A stretch of DNA of 64,000 bases from Psychromonas sp. CNPT3 (GCF_000153405.2 NC_020802.1:2127883-2191882); one strand, 5' to 3'. Numbered from the stretch's first letter, positions 17,725-29,484 are shown. The notes: generated by a model from the letters alone, not told the origin. Made by a program: numbers and translations.

Positions 17725-19827
17725 TTAAGCTACAGGTGCATCTTTCTTTTCAGCTGCTTCTTTAATACTTAAACGTACGCGACCTTGACGATCAACTTCA
17801 AGTACTTTCACTTTAACTTCTTGACCTTCTTTCAAGTAATCAGATACTTTCTGTACACGCTCTTCACAGATTTGTGAGATATGTACTAAACCATCTTTAC
17901 CAGGAAGAATGTTAACGAAAGCACCAAAATCAGCTAGACGTACCACTTTACCAGTGTAAATCGTACCTACTTCAACTTCAGCCGTTAATGTTTTAATACG
18001 GTTGATAGCATCTTCAGCTTGCTCTGCTGATGTTGCTGCAATTTTAACAGTACCATCATCTTCGATTTCAATCGTTGTACCCGTTTCTTCACAAAGAGCA
18101 CGGATAGTTGCGCCGCCTTTACCAATAACGTCACGGATTTTATCCGTTGGGATTTTGATAGTATGAATACGCGGTGCAAATTCAGAAATATCAGCACGAC
18201 CTTCAGAAATCGCTTCATCCATCACAGATAAGATATGTAAACGCGCAGCTTTCGCTTGGTTTAATGCAATTTGCATGATCTCTTTAGTGATACCTTCAAT
18301 TTTGATATCCATTTGTAATGCCGTAATACCTTCAGAGGTACCCGCCACTTTAAAGTCCATATCACCAAGATGATCTTCATCACCTAAGATGTCAGAAAGA
18401 ACAACGAATTCGTCGCCTTCTTTAACAAGACCCATTGCGATACCCGCAACAGACGCTTTAAGTGGAACACCAGCATCCATTAACGCAAGAGATGCGCCAC
18501 AAACAGAAGCCATTGAAGATGAACCATTTGATTCTGTAATTTCAGAAACAACACGTACTGTGTATGGGAATTCTTCAAGATCAGGCATAACCGCTAAAAC
18601 ACCGCGTTTAGCAAGACGACCATGACCAATTTCACGACGTTTAGGAGAACCAACAAAACCAGTTTCACCTACACAGTATGGAGGGAAGTTGTAATGTAGT
18701 AAGAAGTGATCTTTTTTCTCACCCATCAAACTATCAATGATTTGTGCATCACGTTGCGTACCTAATGTCGCAGTAACCAATGCTTGTGTTTCACCACGTG
18801 TAAAGAGTGCTGAACCATGTGTACGTGGCAATACGCCAGTACGTACGTCAAGTGCACGAACACTTTCAGGATCACGTCCATCAATACGAGGCTCACCTTT
18901 AATAATACGTGTACGTACTACTGTTTTTTCTAAATCGTGTAAGTATTCACCGATTTGCTTAGCTTCTAGTGTTTCGTCAGCAGCTAATAATTTTTCTTTT
19001 ACTTCAGAAGTGATAATTTTAAGTGCGTCATAACGATCGCCTTTATCACTAATTTGGTATGCTTCTTCAATGCGTGATTGTGCTTCAGTTGCAATTAAAG
19101 CGTCTAATGCGTCATTGCGAACTGGTGCAGACCAATCCCATTTAGGACGAGCTACTTCAGCTGCAAATTCATTGATTGCACTGACAACAACTTGTTGTTG
19201 TTCATGTCCATAAACAACAGCGCCAAGCATAACATCTTCACTTAAAATGCCGGCTTCAGATTCAACCATTAATACTGCATTTTCAGTACCAGAAACAACT
19301 AAGTTAAGATCACTTGCTTCTAATTCAGTTTTAGTTGGGTTAAGAAGGTATTGTCCATCAATATAACCAACACGAGCACAACCAATTGGGCCATTAAATG
19401 GCATGCCAGAGATAGAAAGTGCTGCAGACGTTGCAATCATTGCTACGATATCAGGATTAATTTCAGGGTTAATAGAGACCACTGTTGCAATCACTTGGAC
19501 TTCGTTTTTAAAACCCGCTGGGAAAAGAGGACGTACTGGGCGGTCAATAAGACGTGAAATCAATGTTTCTTCTTCACTTGGACGGCCTTCACGTTTGAAG
19601 AAACCACCCGGAATTTTACCCGCTGCATATGTTTTTTCTTGGTAATTAACTGTTAGCGGGAAAAAATCACGCTCTTCGTCTGTTGCTTGTTTACCAACAA
19701 CAGATACAAATACACAAGTATCATCCATACTACACATAACGGCAGCGGTAGCTTGACGAGCCATTACACCTGTTTCTAGGGTAACTGTATGCTCACCATA
19801 CTGAAAACTTTTTACAATAGGAGTCAT
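17725..19827 (-). CDS. pnp: Polynucleotide phosphorylase
   Basis: 3'-5' phosphorolytic exoribonuclease and degradosome partner, 700 residues from the ATG at 19827, which has AAAGGAA upstream; an in-frame ATG at 19893 is too far out. Two RNase PH-like cores, with the second at about 305-530 ([16 protein letters not shown] and the [19 protein letters not shown] active-site region), then a KH domain with GKGG ([15 protein letters not shown]) and a C-terminal S1 domain ([18 protein letters not shown]). It follows rpsO as in E. coli, where a stem in the pnp leader is cut by RNase III to allow autoregulation. Confidence 0.97.
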   Translation of the reverse strand: MTPIVKSFQYGEHTVTLETGVMARQATAAVMCSMDDTCVFVSVVGKQATDEERDFFPLTVNYQEKTYAAGKIPGGFFKREGRPSEEETLISRLIDRPVRPLFPAGFKNEVQVIATVVSINPEINPDIVAMIATSAALSISGMPFNGPIGCARVGYIDGQYLLNPTKTELEASDLNLVVSGTENAVLMVESEAGILSEDVMLGAVVYGHEQQQVVVSAINEFAAEVARPKWDWSAPVRNDALDALIATEAQSRIEEAYQISDKGDRYDALKIITSEVKEKLLAADETLEAKQIGEYLHDLEKTVVRTRIIKGEPRIDGRDPESVRALDVRTGVLPRTHGSALFTRGETQALVTATLGTQRDAQIIDSLMGEKKDHFLLHYNFPPYCVGETGFVGSPKRREIGHGRLAKRGVLAVMPDLEEFPYTVRVVSEITESNGSSSMASVCGASLALMDAGVPLKASVAGIAMGLVKEGDEFVVLSDILGDEDHLGDMDFKVAGTSEGITALQMDIKIEGITKEIMQIALNQAKAARLHILSVMDEAISEGRADISEFAPRIHTIKIPTDKIRDVIGKGGATIRALCEETGTTIEIEDDGTVKIAATSAEQAEDAINRIKTLTAEVEVGTIYTGKVVRLADFGAFVNILPGKDGLVHISQICEERVQKVSDYLKEGQEVKVKVLEVDRQGRVRLSIKEAAEKKDAPVA

Positions 19828-19894
19828 TTTTTTTCCTTTATTTAATTTATATTCTTTATGCTTTTTATCGCGTCCACAGTATACGTTATTCATT

Positions 19895-19916
19895 GAGATT
19901 AAAAATACTTAATCTC
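19895..19916 (-). promoter_or_regulatory. Stem-loop in the pnp leader
   Basis: Perfect 8-bp arms GAGATTAA / TTAATCTC around 6 bases, about 70 bases upstream of the pnp ATG. It is a candidate for the leader structure through which E. coli pnp is autoregulated, though shorter than the E. coli stem. Confidence 0.4.
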
Positions 19917-19988
19917 TAAAAAAAAGGCTTTTGTTAACAGCAGTACAAAAATGTAACATCAATAACGCATGCGATAATAAGCAGATAC

Positions 19989-20018
19989 AAAAAAAGAGCC
20001 AAAAGGCTCTTTTTTTTT
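19989..20018 (-). terminator. Terminator after rpsO
   Basis: AAAGAGCC / GGCTCTTT arms with a 4-base loop and T runs on both sides, 18 bases after the rpsO stop. Read-through from rpsO into pnp is expected from E. coli. Confidence 0.88.
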
Positions 20019-20036
20019 ATGCGATTTAAGTCGAGA

Positions 20037-20306
20037 TTAACGACGTAGACCTAATTCTGCAATTAATGCTGTGTATGAAACAACATTTTTACGCTTTAAG
20101 TAGTCAAGCAATTTACGACGTTGTGAAACCATGCGTAGTAAACCACGACGGCTGTGATGATCGTGAATGTGCTTTTTAAAGTGACCTTGTAAGTGGTTGA
20201 TTTGTACAGTGTACAATGCAACTTGAACTTCTGGTGAACCAGTATCACCCTCTTTACGACCAAATTTTGCTACGATTTCAGCTTTCTGCTCTGCACTTAG
20301 TGACAT
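20037..20306 (-). CDS. rpsO: 30S ribosomal protein S15
   Basis: S15 of 89 residues, the standard length, starting [12 protein letters not shown] and ending in the LGLRR tail. The conserved [12 protein letters not shown] and [23 protein letters not shown] stretches bind 16S rRNA helices 20-22. It primes the central domain of the small subunit. It lies upstream of pnp, with a terminator between them. Confidence 0.98.
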   Translation of the reverse strand: MSLSAEQKAEIVAKFGRKEGDTGSPEVQVALYTVQINHLQGHFKKHIHDHHSRRGLLRMVSQRRKLLDYLKRKNVVSYTALIAELGLRR

Positions 20307-20828
20307 AACATACTCCGATATTTTGTGGTTATGTGAATAACCTATTTAAATTATTATCGCCGATCACTAATTCAGCGATAAAGTGAATGGCGAAGTTTAC
20401 TGATAACAACGCGATTAAGCAATATCTATTTTTCATCAACTACTTTTAGACGTTTTTTGGTTAAAAAACAACCTCTGCAACCTGCATGACATATAGGTTT
20501 TGACGAAAAACGCAGTTCTTATAAAAAAATTTAATACAACCTTAAAGCGAATAAAATGTGATCCAAAAAACTTCTTTTTCTTTTTATTAAAGGTAGTGCA
20601 CAAGGCGCTTCCAAAGTTATATACTCCACTTTATATATAGGGTTAAATAACTCTATTATTTTGATTTTTAATAGACATTAATTACCATCATACGACTAGT
20701 TTGCTCGTCATCTTATTAAAAATTTAAAATTGATTAACTTTTAGTACAAACGGAATTGCATTAGAGGTCCATATAGCACATGTTACACCTCTAATCTTTC
20801 AGGGTGACGTGTTTACAGGTATTTAATA
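20307..20828. other. Divergent intergenic region between rpsO and sdaC
   Basis: Very AT-rich, with no open frame of note. It must hold both promoters. A 9-bp inverted repeat at 20760-20795 precedes sdaC. Confidence 0.4.
20760..20795 (+). promoter_or_regulatory. Inverted repeat in the sdaC leader
   Basis: Arms ATTAGAGGT (20760-20768) and ACCTCTAAT (20787-20795) pair perfectly across 18 bases. It is 33 bases upstream of the sdaC ATG and may be an operator or an mRNA stem. Confidence 0.4.
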
Positions 20829-22136
20829 ATGAATCAAGAAACAAGCACCACACCAGAATTTACTCCCGAAATAACCCCTCCAACAATCGATAACAACGAG
20901 AAATTAAGTGTTGAACGATGGAATAAAGCAGATACCACATGGGTACTGAGTTTATTTGGAACTGCTGTTGGTGCTGGGATCCTATTTTTGCCTATTAATG
21001 CAGGTCTCGGTGGTTTTTGGCCATTAGTCGTTATGGCTTTGCTTGTTGGACCGATGATTTATTGGGCGCATCGTAACTTGGCGCGTTTTGTTTTATCTTC
21101 AAATAATCCAAATGCAGACATTACAGATGTCGTTGAAGAACATTTTGGTATGGGAGCCGGTAAATTAATCACCTTACTTTACTTTTTTGCTATCTACCCT
21201 ATTTTATTGATTTATGGCGTGAGTGTTACCAATACAGTAGAGAGCTTTATGGTACATCAACTCAACATGGAAGCACCGGCACGTTGGTTACTTTCTATTG
21301 TGTTGATCGCAGGCATGATGTCTATCATGATCACGGGTGAAAAATTAATGATGAAAATCACCCAATTTCTGGTTTATCCTTTAGTCTTTATTCTCTTTGG
21401 TTTATCTCTCTTTTTGATCCCTGAATGGAACTTTTCATCTATAACCAATATCCCAGATTTAGGTACTTTTTCTAGTACACTTTGGCTTACTATTCCGGTG
21501 CTCGTATTTGCGTTTAATCACTCTCCTGCTATCAGTACTTTTGCCGGTAAACAACGCGAACAATACGGAAAAGATGCAGTACAAAAATCAGATGCTATTT
21601 TAAAACGCACCTCAGCAATGCTATTAGGTTTCGTCATGTTCTTTGTATTTTCAGTTGTTTTAAGCTTAACACCTGAAATGCTTGCCGATGCAAAAGCGCA
21701 AAATTTACCGATTTTATCTTACTTAGCCAACATTCATGAAAGCCCAATTATTTCTTACTGTGGCCCTATTGTTGCTTTTGTTGCTATTGTTTCTTCTTTC
21801 TTTGGTCACTACTTAGGTGCACGTGAAGGCTTAAATGGTATTATCGAAAAGCAAATCAGAAGTATGGGTAAAACGCCTAACATGAAAAAAATCAACAAAT
21901 TTACTGTGGTTTTCTTCCTGCTTACTTTATGGGGAGTTGCCATCTTAAACCCAAGCATCTTAGATATGATCGAAAGCTTAGGCGGTCCAATCATTGCCAC
22001 TATTCTTTTCTTAATGCCTATGTATGCAGTAAAACGCGTACCTGCAATGGCTAAATATCAAGGCGCATTAAGTAATATCTTTATTACCTTTATGGGCTTT
22101 GTTGCTATTTCTGCATTAGTTTTCAAACTAGCTTAA
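20829..22136 (+). CDS. sdaC: Serine transporter SdaC (HAAAP family)
   Basis: Proton-coupled serine uptake permease of 435 residues with about eleven spans. Long stretches match E. coli Sda[18 protein letters not shown] near 45, [39 protein letters not shown] and [15 protein letters not shown]. The polar N-terminus of about 35 residues is a little longer than in E. coli. It is a single-gene unit with its own terminator; no serine dehydratase gene is adjacent in this window. Confidence 0.94.
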   Translation: MNQETSTTPEFTPEITPPTIDNNEKLSVERWNKADTTWVLSLFGTAVGAGILFLPINAGLGGFWPLVVMALLVGPMIYWAHRNLARFVLSSNNPNADITDVVEEHFGMGAGKLITLLYFFAIYPILLIYGVSVTNTVESFMVHQLNMEAPARWLLSIVLIAGMMSIMITGEKLMMKITQFLVYPLVFILFGLSLFLIPEWNFSSITNIPDLGTFSSTLWLTIPVLVFAFNHSPAISTFAGKQREQYGKDAVQKSDAILKRTSAMLLGFVMFFVFSVVLSLTPEMLADAKAQNLPILSYLANIHESPIISYCGPIVAFVAIVSSFFGHYLGAREGLNGIIEKQIRSMGKTPNMKKINKFTVVFFLLTLWGVAILNPSILDMIESLGGPIIATILFLMPMYAVKRVPAMAKYQGALSNIFITFMGFVAISALVFKLA

Positions 22137-22146
22137 AAATATTACC

Positions 22147-22186
22147 CAAAAAACTTAACGTGGCGCCGTTCGCGTTAAGTTTTTTA
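22147..22186 (+). terminator. Terminator of sdaC
   Basis: 12-bp arms AAAAACTTAACG / CGTTAAGTTTTT around a 12-base loop, ending in T. It starts 10 bases after the stop. Confidence 0.9.
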
Positions 22187-22723
22187 TCTACAAATATCAT
22201 TCTTCTATCTTCCCCTCCCACAGTACTGCTCCCATTACTAAACATCTGTCATTTATTTAAAACCTTAAAATCACACTAATAACTCAGTGTTTCATCCTAG
22301 TTATTTTCTTTTTACTCTCTCACTAGGAAATACGCCACCTAGTAAATTAAGTATTGTTTAAGCATTCATAACATTCACATAAAGCGTGTACATAAACCAC
22401 CTATCCTCATGACTCATAACGCAAAGAAGAAGACGACCTCTATACCGATTATCATTCAAAAATGCAGGAAGTCATGATGAGGGGAAATTCAGTGTGAAGA
22501 TGAAAATATAGAGAGTTAAATGCAGGCGTTACAACATAGAAAATATTTACACTCAGCTTGTCTTTTAGAGCAGAGTGACAACTCTCCGGATGGGTTACAG
22601 AACCTTCATGTTGCACTTTGTATTGGTGCTCGAGTAAGTAACTGATAAATACATGTAAATTTACAGCCCGTATCATCGCTAAGCGCTCTTATTCAAGCAT
22701 GGCACCCAACTAACCATTAAAAC
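22187..22723. other. Intergenic region between sdaC and the Cys-rich small gene
   Basis: No supported gene. A 74-codon frame on the minus strand (22452-22676) has no ribosome site or recognisable motif and I do not call it. Confidence 0.4.
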
Positions 22724-22758
22724 AAAAAAAGCGCCACAGAATTAACTGTGGCGCTTTT
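22724..22758 (-). terminator. Terminator of the small Cys-rich protein gene
   Basis: Arms AAAAGCGCCACAG (22727-22739) and CTGTGGCGCTTTT (22746-22758) around 6 bases, with a T run on the minus strand, 29 bases after the stop. Confidence 0.92.
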
Positions 22759-22787
22759 AAAATGATCATTAGATTAAATTAAAGCGT

Positions 22788-22997
22788 TTACGCTTCTACT
22801 TCAAGAGAAATTGACGTACAACCCTGCACACAACTCACTCCCGTCGTATTATTGGCAGAAACACAAAGGGTCAAGACTTGCTGACAAGTCGGACATAATA
22901 CAGTGCGTCCTTTACCAATGTTTTTGATCATATTCTTTTGCGCATGATACGATTTAGCCGAAGACTTATTGATCGCTGAAAAATCGAGTTTAGGCAT
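22788..22997 (-). CDS. Small zinc-ribbon-like protein, unknown function
   Basis: A 69-residue protein with a good ribosome site (GAGG, 7 bases before the ATG) and its own strong terminator. Residues 35-60 hold five Cys: C35-x2-C38, C45 and C56-x3-C60, a pattern suited to binding one zinc ion. The N-terminal half is basic and helical. It lies just after truB on the same strand, at the end of the nusA-infB transcription unit. I do not recognise a named family. Confidence 0.75.
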   Translation of the reverse strand: MPKLDFSAINKSSAKSYHAQKNMIKNIGKGRTVLCPTCQQVLTLCVSANNTTGVSCVQGCTSISLEVEA

Positions 22998-23022
22998 TTT
23001 CGACCTCTTTTTTTAATGAAAT

Positions 23023-23955
23023 TTAAAGATTAACCAAGCGTTTAGGCGCAATTAATCCATCTTCATTCATTTGCCCCATACCGATAAAAGTATGTGCTTC
23101 ACCCACAGTAATGCGTACTAATGTATCATCGGGTGCACCTGAAACCTGTACCGGTTGACCATGTAAAATATAATCGGCCATGACCTCTGAAATATTAACT
23201 TCAGGGTATTTTTTTACCGCGGTATCCATATCTAATAATAGTGCATCTAATAAAGTATACGGGCTAATATCTTCTGCTTTGGCTTGTTCAATTAACGTAT
23301 CGAGTTGCTCAATAGTGACCATGCGATCATAAGGATAATCAGCAACTTGTGTACGACGTAACATAGAAACATGCGCCCCACATCCAAGTAACTCACCCAA
23401 ATCATCAACGATAGTGCGGATATAAGTGCCTTTACTCACATGAATATCTAAGTCAATTTCATTATTTTCAAAACGTAATTGATTGAGTTCATAAACCGTG
23501 ATAGAACGTGCCGGACGATCAATAGTGATGCCTTCACGTGCATACTTGTACAACGGTTTACCTTCGAACTTTAAAGCCGAATACATAGATGGAACTTGTT
23601 TTGTTGTTCCACGAAAAGTATCCAAAGCAACATCAAGCTGCTCCTGAGTCACATTAACGTCTTTCTCACAAACCACATCACCCTGTGAATCACTGGTTGT
23701 TGTTCTCACACCCAATGTTGCGGTCACAATGTAACGTTTATCTGACTCTAATAAAAATTGCGAAAATTTAGTCGCTTCACCCAAACAAATAGGCAACATA
23801 CCGGTTGCCAAAGGATCTAACGCGCCCGTATGCCCTGCTTTATTAGCAAAGAATATACGTTTAACACGTTGCAATGCATGATTTGAGCTAATATCAGTGG
23901 GTTTATCAAGTAAAAGAATCCCATTAATAGAACGACCTTTCCCGCGTCTTGCCAT
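23023..23955 (-). CDS. truB: tRNA pseudouridine-55 synthase
   Basis: TruB of 310 residues, makes pseudouridine 55 in the T loop of all elongator tRNAs. The catalytic Asp is in [14 protein letters not shown] near residue 47, with [13 protein letters not shown] before it and the KRY and [12 protein letters not shown] motifs after it. The start overlaps the rbfA stop (TAATG). Its position after rbfA matches E. coli. Confidence 0.97.
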   Translation of the reverse strand: MARRGKGRSINGILLLDKPTDISSNHALQRVKRIFFANKAGHTGALDPLATGMLPICLGEATKFSQFLLESDKRYIVTATLGVRTTTSDSQGDVVCEKDVNVTQEQLDVALDTFRGTTKQVPSMYSALKFEGKPLYKYAREGITIDRPARSITVYELNQLRFENNEIDLDIHVSKGTYIRTIVDDLGELLGCGAHVSMLRRTQVADYPYDRMVTIEQLDTLIEQAKAEDISPYTLLDALLLDMDTAVKKYPEVNISEVMADYILHGQPVQVSGAPDDTLVRITVGEAHTFIGMGQMNEDGLIAPKRLVNL

Positions 23956-24359
23956 TATGCATCATCCTCGTTTTCGTCACGGCCAGCAGCTAAGAACTTT
24001 TCTTTATCTTTTTTCACTGCGCCACTTACGAGCTCAGAAAGACGTAAGCCTTCTGTTAATGTTTCATCAAAACAAAAGCGTACTTCAGGCACAATACGTA
24101 AACGCATCGCTTTGCCCAGTAAACGGCGAATATAACCGGCAGCTGAGTTTAAACCTTCAAGTGATTCATCATTAGTTTGGTCACCAATGGTAAGAAAAGT
24201 AACAAATACTTTTGCGTAAGCAAGATCACGTGTGATATCAACACCCGAAACAGTCACCATGCCAATACGCGGATCTTTTACTTCTTGTTGTAGTATACGC
24301 GCCAGTTCTTTTTGAACTTGTTGTGATACACGCGATGTACGGCTATATTCTTTTGCCAT
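23955..24359 (-). CDS. rbfA: 30S ribosome-binding factor A
   Basis: RbfA of 134 residues, a KH-type late maturation factor for the 30S subunit needed in the cold. It has the family opening [19 protein letters not shown] and the later AKVFVTF and [15 protein letters not shown] segments. The C-terminal tail is acidic (DENEDDA). It overlaps truB by one base but is separated from infB by 338 bases containing a repeat element, where E. coli has a shorter spacer. Confidence 0.96.
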   Translation of the reverse strand: MAKEYSRTSRVSQQVQKELARILQQEVKDPRIGMVTVSGVDITRDLAYAKVFVTFLTIGDQTNDESLEGLNSAAGYIRRLLGKAMRLRIVPEVRFCFDETLTEGLRLSELVSGAVKKDKEKFLAAGRDENEDDA

Positions 24360-24472
24360 TTTTTATGTCCTTGTTCATCATTTTATCTATTACGACTTAA
24401 GCCTAATAGATTTTCTACTTAATACCAAATATCAAAGCTCAGTGAGCACACCAATTTGATTGTCATTAAATA

Positions 24473-24493
24473 GGTATTATTATATATAATACC
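24473..24493. repeat. Palindrome at the edge of repeat copy 2
   Basis: GGTATTAT / ATAATACC arms around TATAT. Its right arm contains the first bases of the repeat's ATACC end, so it could mark an older end of the element. Confidence 0.4.
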
Positions 24494-24649
24494 AAAGGAA
24501 CTAAAGAAGTGATCCGTCTTACTTGTTAAAATTATCCCTAGCAGTGTTGTAAGTTTTGAAGTGAGAATAACTATCTCCTGCAACTCACGCCTTACTAGTG
24601 CTAATTTTTCCTGCGCAATACATGAAAACTAAATTAATTCCATTGGTAT
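24489..24649 (-). mobile_element. MITE-like repeat, copy 2 (inverted, more diverged)
   Basis: 161 bp, the reverse complement of the element at 12703 and 41718, with clearly more substitutions. The ends are ATACCAAAGGAACTAA and TTAATTCCATTGGTAT. It lies between infB and rbfA, inside what is normally one transcription unit, without disrupting either gene. Confidence 0.8.
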
Positions 24650-24653
24650 AAGA

Positions 24654-24679
24654 AAGGAGGCATCAGCCTCCATTCTTTG
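24654..24679 (-). terminator. Hairpin just after infB
   Basis: GGAGGC / GCCTCC arms with an ATCA loop, followed on the minus strand by TTTCTT. It is 19 bases after the infB stop. The T tract is poor, so it may be a partial terminator or a 3'-end stabiliser. Confidence 0.5.
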
Positions 24680-24697
24680 TTTTATGCGATATTAAAA

Positions 24698-27355
24698 TTA
24701 AAGAGTACGTTTAACTTCAACAATTTCAAATACTTCAATTTGATCGCCTACGCGTACGTCATTGTAGTTTTTAACGCCGATACCACATTCCATACCGTTA
24801 CGGACTTCTTGTGCATCGTCTTTAAAGCGACGTAATGACTCAAGAACACCTTCATAAATTACGATGTTTTCACGTAACACACGAATTGGGTTGTTACGTT
24901 TGATAAGACCTTCAACAACCATACAACCGGCAATTGCACCAATTTTTGGTGATTTGAAAACTTCACGAACATCCGCAAGACCAATGATTTCTTGTCTAAA
25001 TTCAGGAGCAAGTAAACCACTCATGGCAGCGCGCACTTCATCAATTAGGTCATAGATAATGCTGTAATAACGTAAATCAACCGCTTCATTATCAATTAAT
25101 TTACGAGCAGATGCATCCGCACGTACATTAAAGCCGATAACAATTGCGCCAGAAGCAGAAGCAAGAGATGCATCAGTTTCTGTAATTCCACCAACACCAC
25201 GACCAATGATATTTACTTTCACTTCATCAGTAGAAAGTTTATTCAATGAATCAGAAATCGCCTCTAATGAACCTTGTACATCTGCTTTTAATACGATGTT
25301 AAGTTCAGAGATTTCGCCAGCTTCCATGTTCATAAACATGTTATCTAGTTTCGATTTTTGTTGACGAGCAAGTTTAATATCACGGAATTTACCTTGACGG
25401 TACAATGCTACTTCACGTGCTTTTTTCTCATCACGTACAACAGTCGCTTCATCACCAGCAAGAGGTACACCAGAAAGGCCTAATACTTCAACTGGAATCG
25501 ATGGACCCGCAGATGTAATAGTTTCACCTTTTTCATTGCGCATTGCACGTACACGGCCATATTCAAGACCACATAATACGATATCACCTTGTTTAAGCTC
25601 ACCATCTTGAATAAGGATAGTTGCAACAGGGCCACGTCCTTTATCTAGACGAGATTCGATAACAACACCCGATGCAGGACCGACAGCGACCGCTTCTAAA
25701 TCTAACATTTCAGCTTGTAATAAAATGCAGTCAAGTAACTCATCAATACCAGTACCGAATTTCGCTGAAACATTTGCAAAGATGTTTTCGCCACCCCATT
25801 CTTCAGAGATGATGTCATGATGAGAAAGTTCAGTTTTTACGCGATCAAGATCCGCGCCTTCTTTATCGATTTTATTAACGGCAACAATCAATGGCACTTT
25901 AGCAGCTTTAGCATGCTGGATAGCTTCGATTGTTTGTGGCATAACACCATCATCAGCCGCTACCACTAAGATAACGATATCTGTTGATTTTGCACCACGA
26001 GAACGCATTGATGTAAAGGCAGCATGTCCTGGAGTATCTAAGAACGTGATAGCGCCTTTATCTGTTTGCACATGGTAAGCACCAATATGCTGGGTAATAC
26101 CACCGGCTTCACTATCCGCAACTTTAGCGCGACGAATATAATCAAGTAGAGATGTTTTACCATGATCTACGTGACCCATGATAGTTACTACAGGTGCACG
26201 AGACGTTTTAATACCATCGGTATCTTTTGCATCTGCAAGTACCGCTTCTTCAAGTTCATTCTCTTTCGTAAGAATAACTTTATGACCCATTTCTTCTGCT
26301 ACTATTGTTGCAGTTTCTTGGTCAATAATTTGGTTAATGGTTGCCATAGCACCCATTTTCATCATTACTTTGATAACTTCAACCGCTTTAACAGCCATTT
26401 TGTTAGCAAGCTCAGCAACAGAGATGGTTTCACCAATTTTCACATCACGCTCAACTTTAGCAACTGGTTTCTCAAATGCTTGTTGTAATGCAGCAGGGGT
26501 TGCAACGTGTGATTTTCTACCACGACGACCACGACGACCATGTGTTGGCTGCTGTGCTTGTTGTGCTTTTTTCTTTTTCTTCCGACGGTTAGTAACAACA
26601 CCTTCCGCTTTTGTATCTGATGCATCTTCTGCTTCTTGAGCAGCTGCTGATGACGTCACATGATAATCTTGCTCAGAGGCTGCTTTTTTACGTTCAGCTT
26701 CTTCTTTATCCCAGCGCACTGAGTTTTCTTCCGCTAATTTCTTAGCAATTTCAGCTTGCTCACCGGCTTCTTTTTCAGCTTTTTCTTTCGCTTGAATATC
26801 TGCTTTTTTAAGTATGGCAGCAGATTCTTTATCCACTTTTATTTGCTCAGGTGTTTTTTCAACTTTCTGCGCATTTTGCTTTTCTTTATTGGCCATTGCT
26901 GCCTTTTTCGCTTTTTCGTCCATGATTTTTTTCGCTGCTAGTTTTTCTGCTTGTAGTTTCTCTGCAGCCATTTTTTTAGATTCTAATTCAGTATCTAATT
27001 CAACTTGGCGTTTTGTCACTTCAGCAGCTTGCTCTGCAAGTTCAGCTTCTTTTACCGCTTGAATTTCAGTGTCAGTACGTTTAACGTAAGTGCGTTTTTT
27101 ACGTACTTCAACATTAACCGCTTTAGCTTGACCTTTAACGTTTAATGTCGTTTTAGTTTTACGCTGTAACGTCATTTTTTTCTTAACTTCTCCACCGTGC
27201 TGTTTTTGCAGGTAAGTTGTTAATGCTTCTTTTTCTTTTAAAGAGACTTTATCAGTCGCTTTTTTGTTGATGCCCGCAGCATTAAATTGTGTAACTAATG
27301 CATCCGCAGACTTGTTTAACTCTTTTGCAAGATCTTGTAATAAAATATCTGACAT
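24698..27355 (-). CDS. infB: Translation initiation factor IF-2
   Basis: GTPase of 885 residues (E. coli 890) that brings fMet-tRNA to the 30S subunit and promotes subunit joining. An N-terminal IF2-N domain is followed by a long Lys/Glu/Ala-rich linker (about 90-260). The GTPase domain has G1 [10 protein letters not shown]3 DTPGHAAF and G4 NKID between about 392 and 505. C-terminal beta-barrel domains bind the initiator tRNA, whose gene lies in the same cluster. It follows nusA by 20 bases. Confidence 0.98.
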   Translation of the reverse strand: MSDILLQDLAKELNKSADALVTQFNAAGINKKATDKVSLKEKEALTTYLQKQHGGEVKKKMTLQRKTKTTLNVKGQAKAVNVEVRKKRTYVKRTDTEIQAVKEAELAEQAAEVTKRQVELDTELESKKMAAEKLQAEKLAAKKIMDEKAKKAAMANKEKQNAQKVEKTPEQIKVDKESAAILKKADIQAKEKAEKEAGEQAEIAKKLAEENSVRWDKEEAERKKAASEQDYHVTSSAAAQEAEDASDTKAEGVVTNRRKKKKKAQQAQQPTHGRRGRRGRKSHVATPAALQQAFEKPVAKVERDVKIGETISVAELANKMAVKAVEVIKVMMKMGAMATINQIIDQETATIVAEEMGHKVILTKENELEEAVLADAKDTDGIKTSRAPVVTIMGHVDHGKTSLLDYIRRAKVADSEAGGITQHIGAYHVQTDKGAITFLDTPGHAAFTSMRSRGAKSTDIVILVVAADDGVMPQTIEAIQHAKAAKVPLIVAVNKIDKEGADLDRVKTELSHHDIISEEWGGENIFANVSAKFGTGIDELLDCILLQAEMLDLEAVAVGPASGVVIESRLDKGRGPVATILIQDGELKQGDIVLCGLEYGRVRAMRNEKGETITSAGPSIPVEVLGLSGVPLAGDEATVVRDEKKAREVALYRQGKFRDIKLARQQKSKLDNMFMNMEAGEISELNIVLKADVQGSLEAISDSLNKLSTDEVKVNIIGRGVGGITETDASLASASGAIVIGFNVRADASARKLIDNEAVDLRYYSIIYDLIDEVRAAMSGLLAPEFRQEIIGLADVREVFKSPKIGAIAGCMVVEGLIKRNNPIRVLRENIVIYEGVLESLRRFKDDAQEVRNGMECGIGVKNYNDVRVGDQIEVFEIVEVKRTL

Positions 27356-27375
27356 AATTTTTCTCCTATCTGTGC

Positions 27376-28878
27376 TTATTCAGTTTCGTTACTGAACCAA
27401 CAGATGTTACGGGCAGCCATAATAAGCGTACCGGCTTTTTCTTCGTTTAATTCTTCAATATCAATCAGGTCATCAACCGCTTGTTCTGCAAGATCTTCAA
27501 GTGTAATAATGCCTTTACTAGCAAATACATATGCAAGATGTGCGTCTAAGCCCTCTAATGCAAGCAGGTCTTCAGCAGGTTTTGCTCCTTCAATATTCTC
27601 TTCAGCCGCTAACGCTTTCGTTGCTAAAACATTCTTAGCGCGTGTACGTAGCTCATCGACCATATTTTCATCAAGGCCATCTATCTCTAATAATTCAGTG
27701 ACAGGCACATAAGCAATTTCTTCAAGAGATGTAAAGCCTTCATCTACTAATACCGCAGCGAAGTCTGCATCAATTTCTAATGCTTTTGTAAATACGCCGA
27801 TAACGCTATCCGCTTCAGCCTGATGTTTTTCTTGTAGCTGCGCGACTGTCATTACGTTTAATTCCCAGCCAGTAAGCTGTGATGCTAAACGAATGTTTTG
27901 ACCATTACGGCCTATCGCTTGTGCTAAATTTTCTTCTTCAACAGCAATGTCCATGCTGTGAGAATCTTCATCAACAACAATTGAAACAACTTCCGCTGGT
28001 GACATTGCATTAATAGCAAACTGAGCTGAATTATCATCCCATAGGATAATATCAACACGCTCACCACCTAACTCACTTGAGATAGCTTGAACACGAGCGC
28101 CACGCATACCAACACACGCACCAATTGGGTCAATACGTTGGTCATTTGATTTTACAGCTATTTTTGCACGCGAACCAGGATCTCGAGCGGCAGCCATCAA
28201 ATCAATCATCTCTTCTGCAATTTCTGGCACTTCAAGACGGAAAAGTTCAATTAGCATTTCTGGTTGTGTACGCGTCATAAATAATTGAGCGCCACGAGCT
28301 TCTGGGCGTACATCATATAAAAGTCCACGTAATCTGTCGCCTGGACGGAAATTTTCACGAGGTAGCATTTCATCACGGAAAATAACCGCTTCTGCATTAC
28401 CACCTAAATCAAGTAAAATACTGTCACGGGTCATGCGTTTTACAACGCCAGTTACCAATTCACCTTTTTGCTCAATGTATTGCTCTACTACTTGTGCGCG
28501 CTCAGCTTCACGTACTTTTTGCACGATAACTTGCTTCGCAGTTTGAGTTGTGATGCGATCAAACGTAACCGATGGAATATCATCTTCGATGAATTCACCA
28601 ATTTGTATTTCAGGTTGATCGTATACCGCTGCTTCATAAGTCATTTCAGCACATGAATTTTCCATTTCTGCATCAGGAGCAAGGACTAACCAGCGACGAA
28701 ATGTTTCAAACGTACCTGTTTCACGATCGATTTCAACACGAACTTCGATCTCCATTTCGTATTTCTTTTTTGTAGCAATGGCAAGCGCGCTTTCTAATGC
28801 TTCAAAAATGGCCTCACGAGGAAGGCCTTTTTCATTAGAGACAGCCTCTACGACCAATAAAATCTCTTTATTATTCAT
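27376..28878 (-). CDS. nusA: Transcription termination/antitermination factor NusA
   Basis: NusA of 500 residues. The N-terminal RNA-polymerase-binding domain is followed by S1 ([11 protein letters not shown] near 136), KH1 and KH2 ([17 protein letters not shown], then [19 protein letters not shown]), and two acidic C-terminal repeats as in E. coli. It modulates pausing, termination and rRNA antitermination. It sits between rimP and infB in the conserved operon; in E. coli NusA influences read-through of the leader terminators, and such stems are present here upstream of rimP. Confidence 0.98.
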   Translation of the reverse strand: MNNKEILLVVEAVSNEKGLPREAIFEALESALAIATKKKYEMEIEVRVEIDRETGTFETFRRWLVLAPDAEMENSCAEMTYEAAVYDQPEIQIGEFIEDDIPSVTFDRITTQTAKQVIVQKVREAERAQVVEQYIEQKGELVTGVVKRMTRDSILLDLGGNAEAVIFRDEMLPRENFRPGDRLRGLLYDVRPEARGAQLFMTRTQPEMLIELFRLEVPEIAEEMIDLMAAARDPGSRAKIAVKSNDQRIDPIGACVGMRGARVQAISSELGGERVDIILWDDNSAQFAINAMSPAEVVSIVVDEDSHSMDIAVEEENLAQAIGRNGQNIRLASQLTGWELNVMTVAQLQEKHQAEADSVIGVFTKALEIDADFAAVLVDEGFTSLEEIAYVPVTELLEIDGLDENMVDELRTRAKNVLATKALAAEENIEGAKPAEDLLALEGLDAHLAYVFASKGIITLEDLAEQAVDDLIDIEELNEEKAGTLIMAARNICWFSNETE

Positions 28879-28893
28879 TTTTCATCGCCTTAA

Positions 28894-29352
28894 TTAATCA
28901 AATTTTGGAACAATATTCGCTTTTTGAATATTGCTTAATGCAAAACGCTCAAGCGTTCCATCAACATTCACACTAATAATTTCACCCTCTACACTTTCAA
29001 TCATGCCTTTCCATCTGCGACGGTTTTGTATTGGCATACGCAATTGAATTTTTACTTTAGAGCCAACAAAGGCTTGGTAATGTGTAGCACTAAAAAGAGG
29101 ACGCTCTAAACCAGGAGAGGAAACTTCTAATGTATATTCATTGGTGATTGGATCTTCTACATCCATTAATGCACTGATTTGACGACTTACTGCTGCACAG
29201 TCATCAACTAAAATACCCGCTTCTTGATCAATGTAAACACGCAATATTGAATGTTTTCCAGCGCGAGTATACTCAATCCCTACTAGCTCATAACCTAAAT
29301 CTTCAACACTTGGTGTGAACATATCAGTTAAACGTTGTTCTAAACTTGCCAA
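28894..29352 (-). CDS. rimP: Ribosome maturation factor RimP
   Basis: RimP of 152 residues, a 30S assembly factor. The family motifs [32 protein letters not shown] and [13 protein letters not shown] are all present. The start is a TTG at 29352 with GGGGA 7 bases upstream; it lines up with the E. coli N-terminus (MSTLEQ), and no ATG is available nearby. The leader between the initiator tRNA and rimP is long and rich in stems. Confidence 0.95.
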   Translation of the reverse strand: MASLEQRLTDMFTPSVEDLGYELVGIEYTRAGKHSILRVYIDQEAGILVDDCAAVSRQISALMDVEDPITNEYTLEVSSPGLERPLFSATHYQAFVGSKVKIQLRMPIQNRRRWKGMIESVEGEIISVNVDGTLERFALSNIQKANIVPKFD

Positions 29353-29393
29353 ATTTATCCCCTTTTTAGACCCAGGCTCTGGGCAATGAAACG

Positions 29394-29413
29394 AAAAAAG
29401 GGCCTTTAGCCCT
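29394..29413 (-). terminator. Leader terminator close to rimP
   Basis: On the minus strand AGGGC / GCCCT arms around 5 bases, then six T, 42 bases upstream of the rimP start codon. An extra hairpin with CCCAG / CTGGG arms lies between it and rimP at 29371-29383. Confidence 0.65.
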
Positions 29414-29484
29414 ATTAAATTAACAACAACTATTTATTAAAAAACAGTGTGTTAAGACAAACAGGAAAATTTTCCTATTTTCAA

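Noticed and set aside
22452-22676. 74-codon minus-strand frame between sdaC and the Cys-rich gene
   Set aside because: No ribosome site or motif, and the spacer has no terminator for it.
26162-27062. Long frames opposite infB
   Set aside because: They are antisense frames caused by the biased Lys/Glu/Ala codons of the IF-2 linker.
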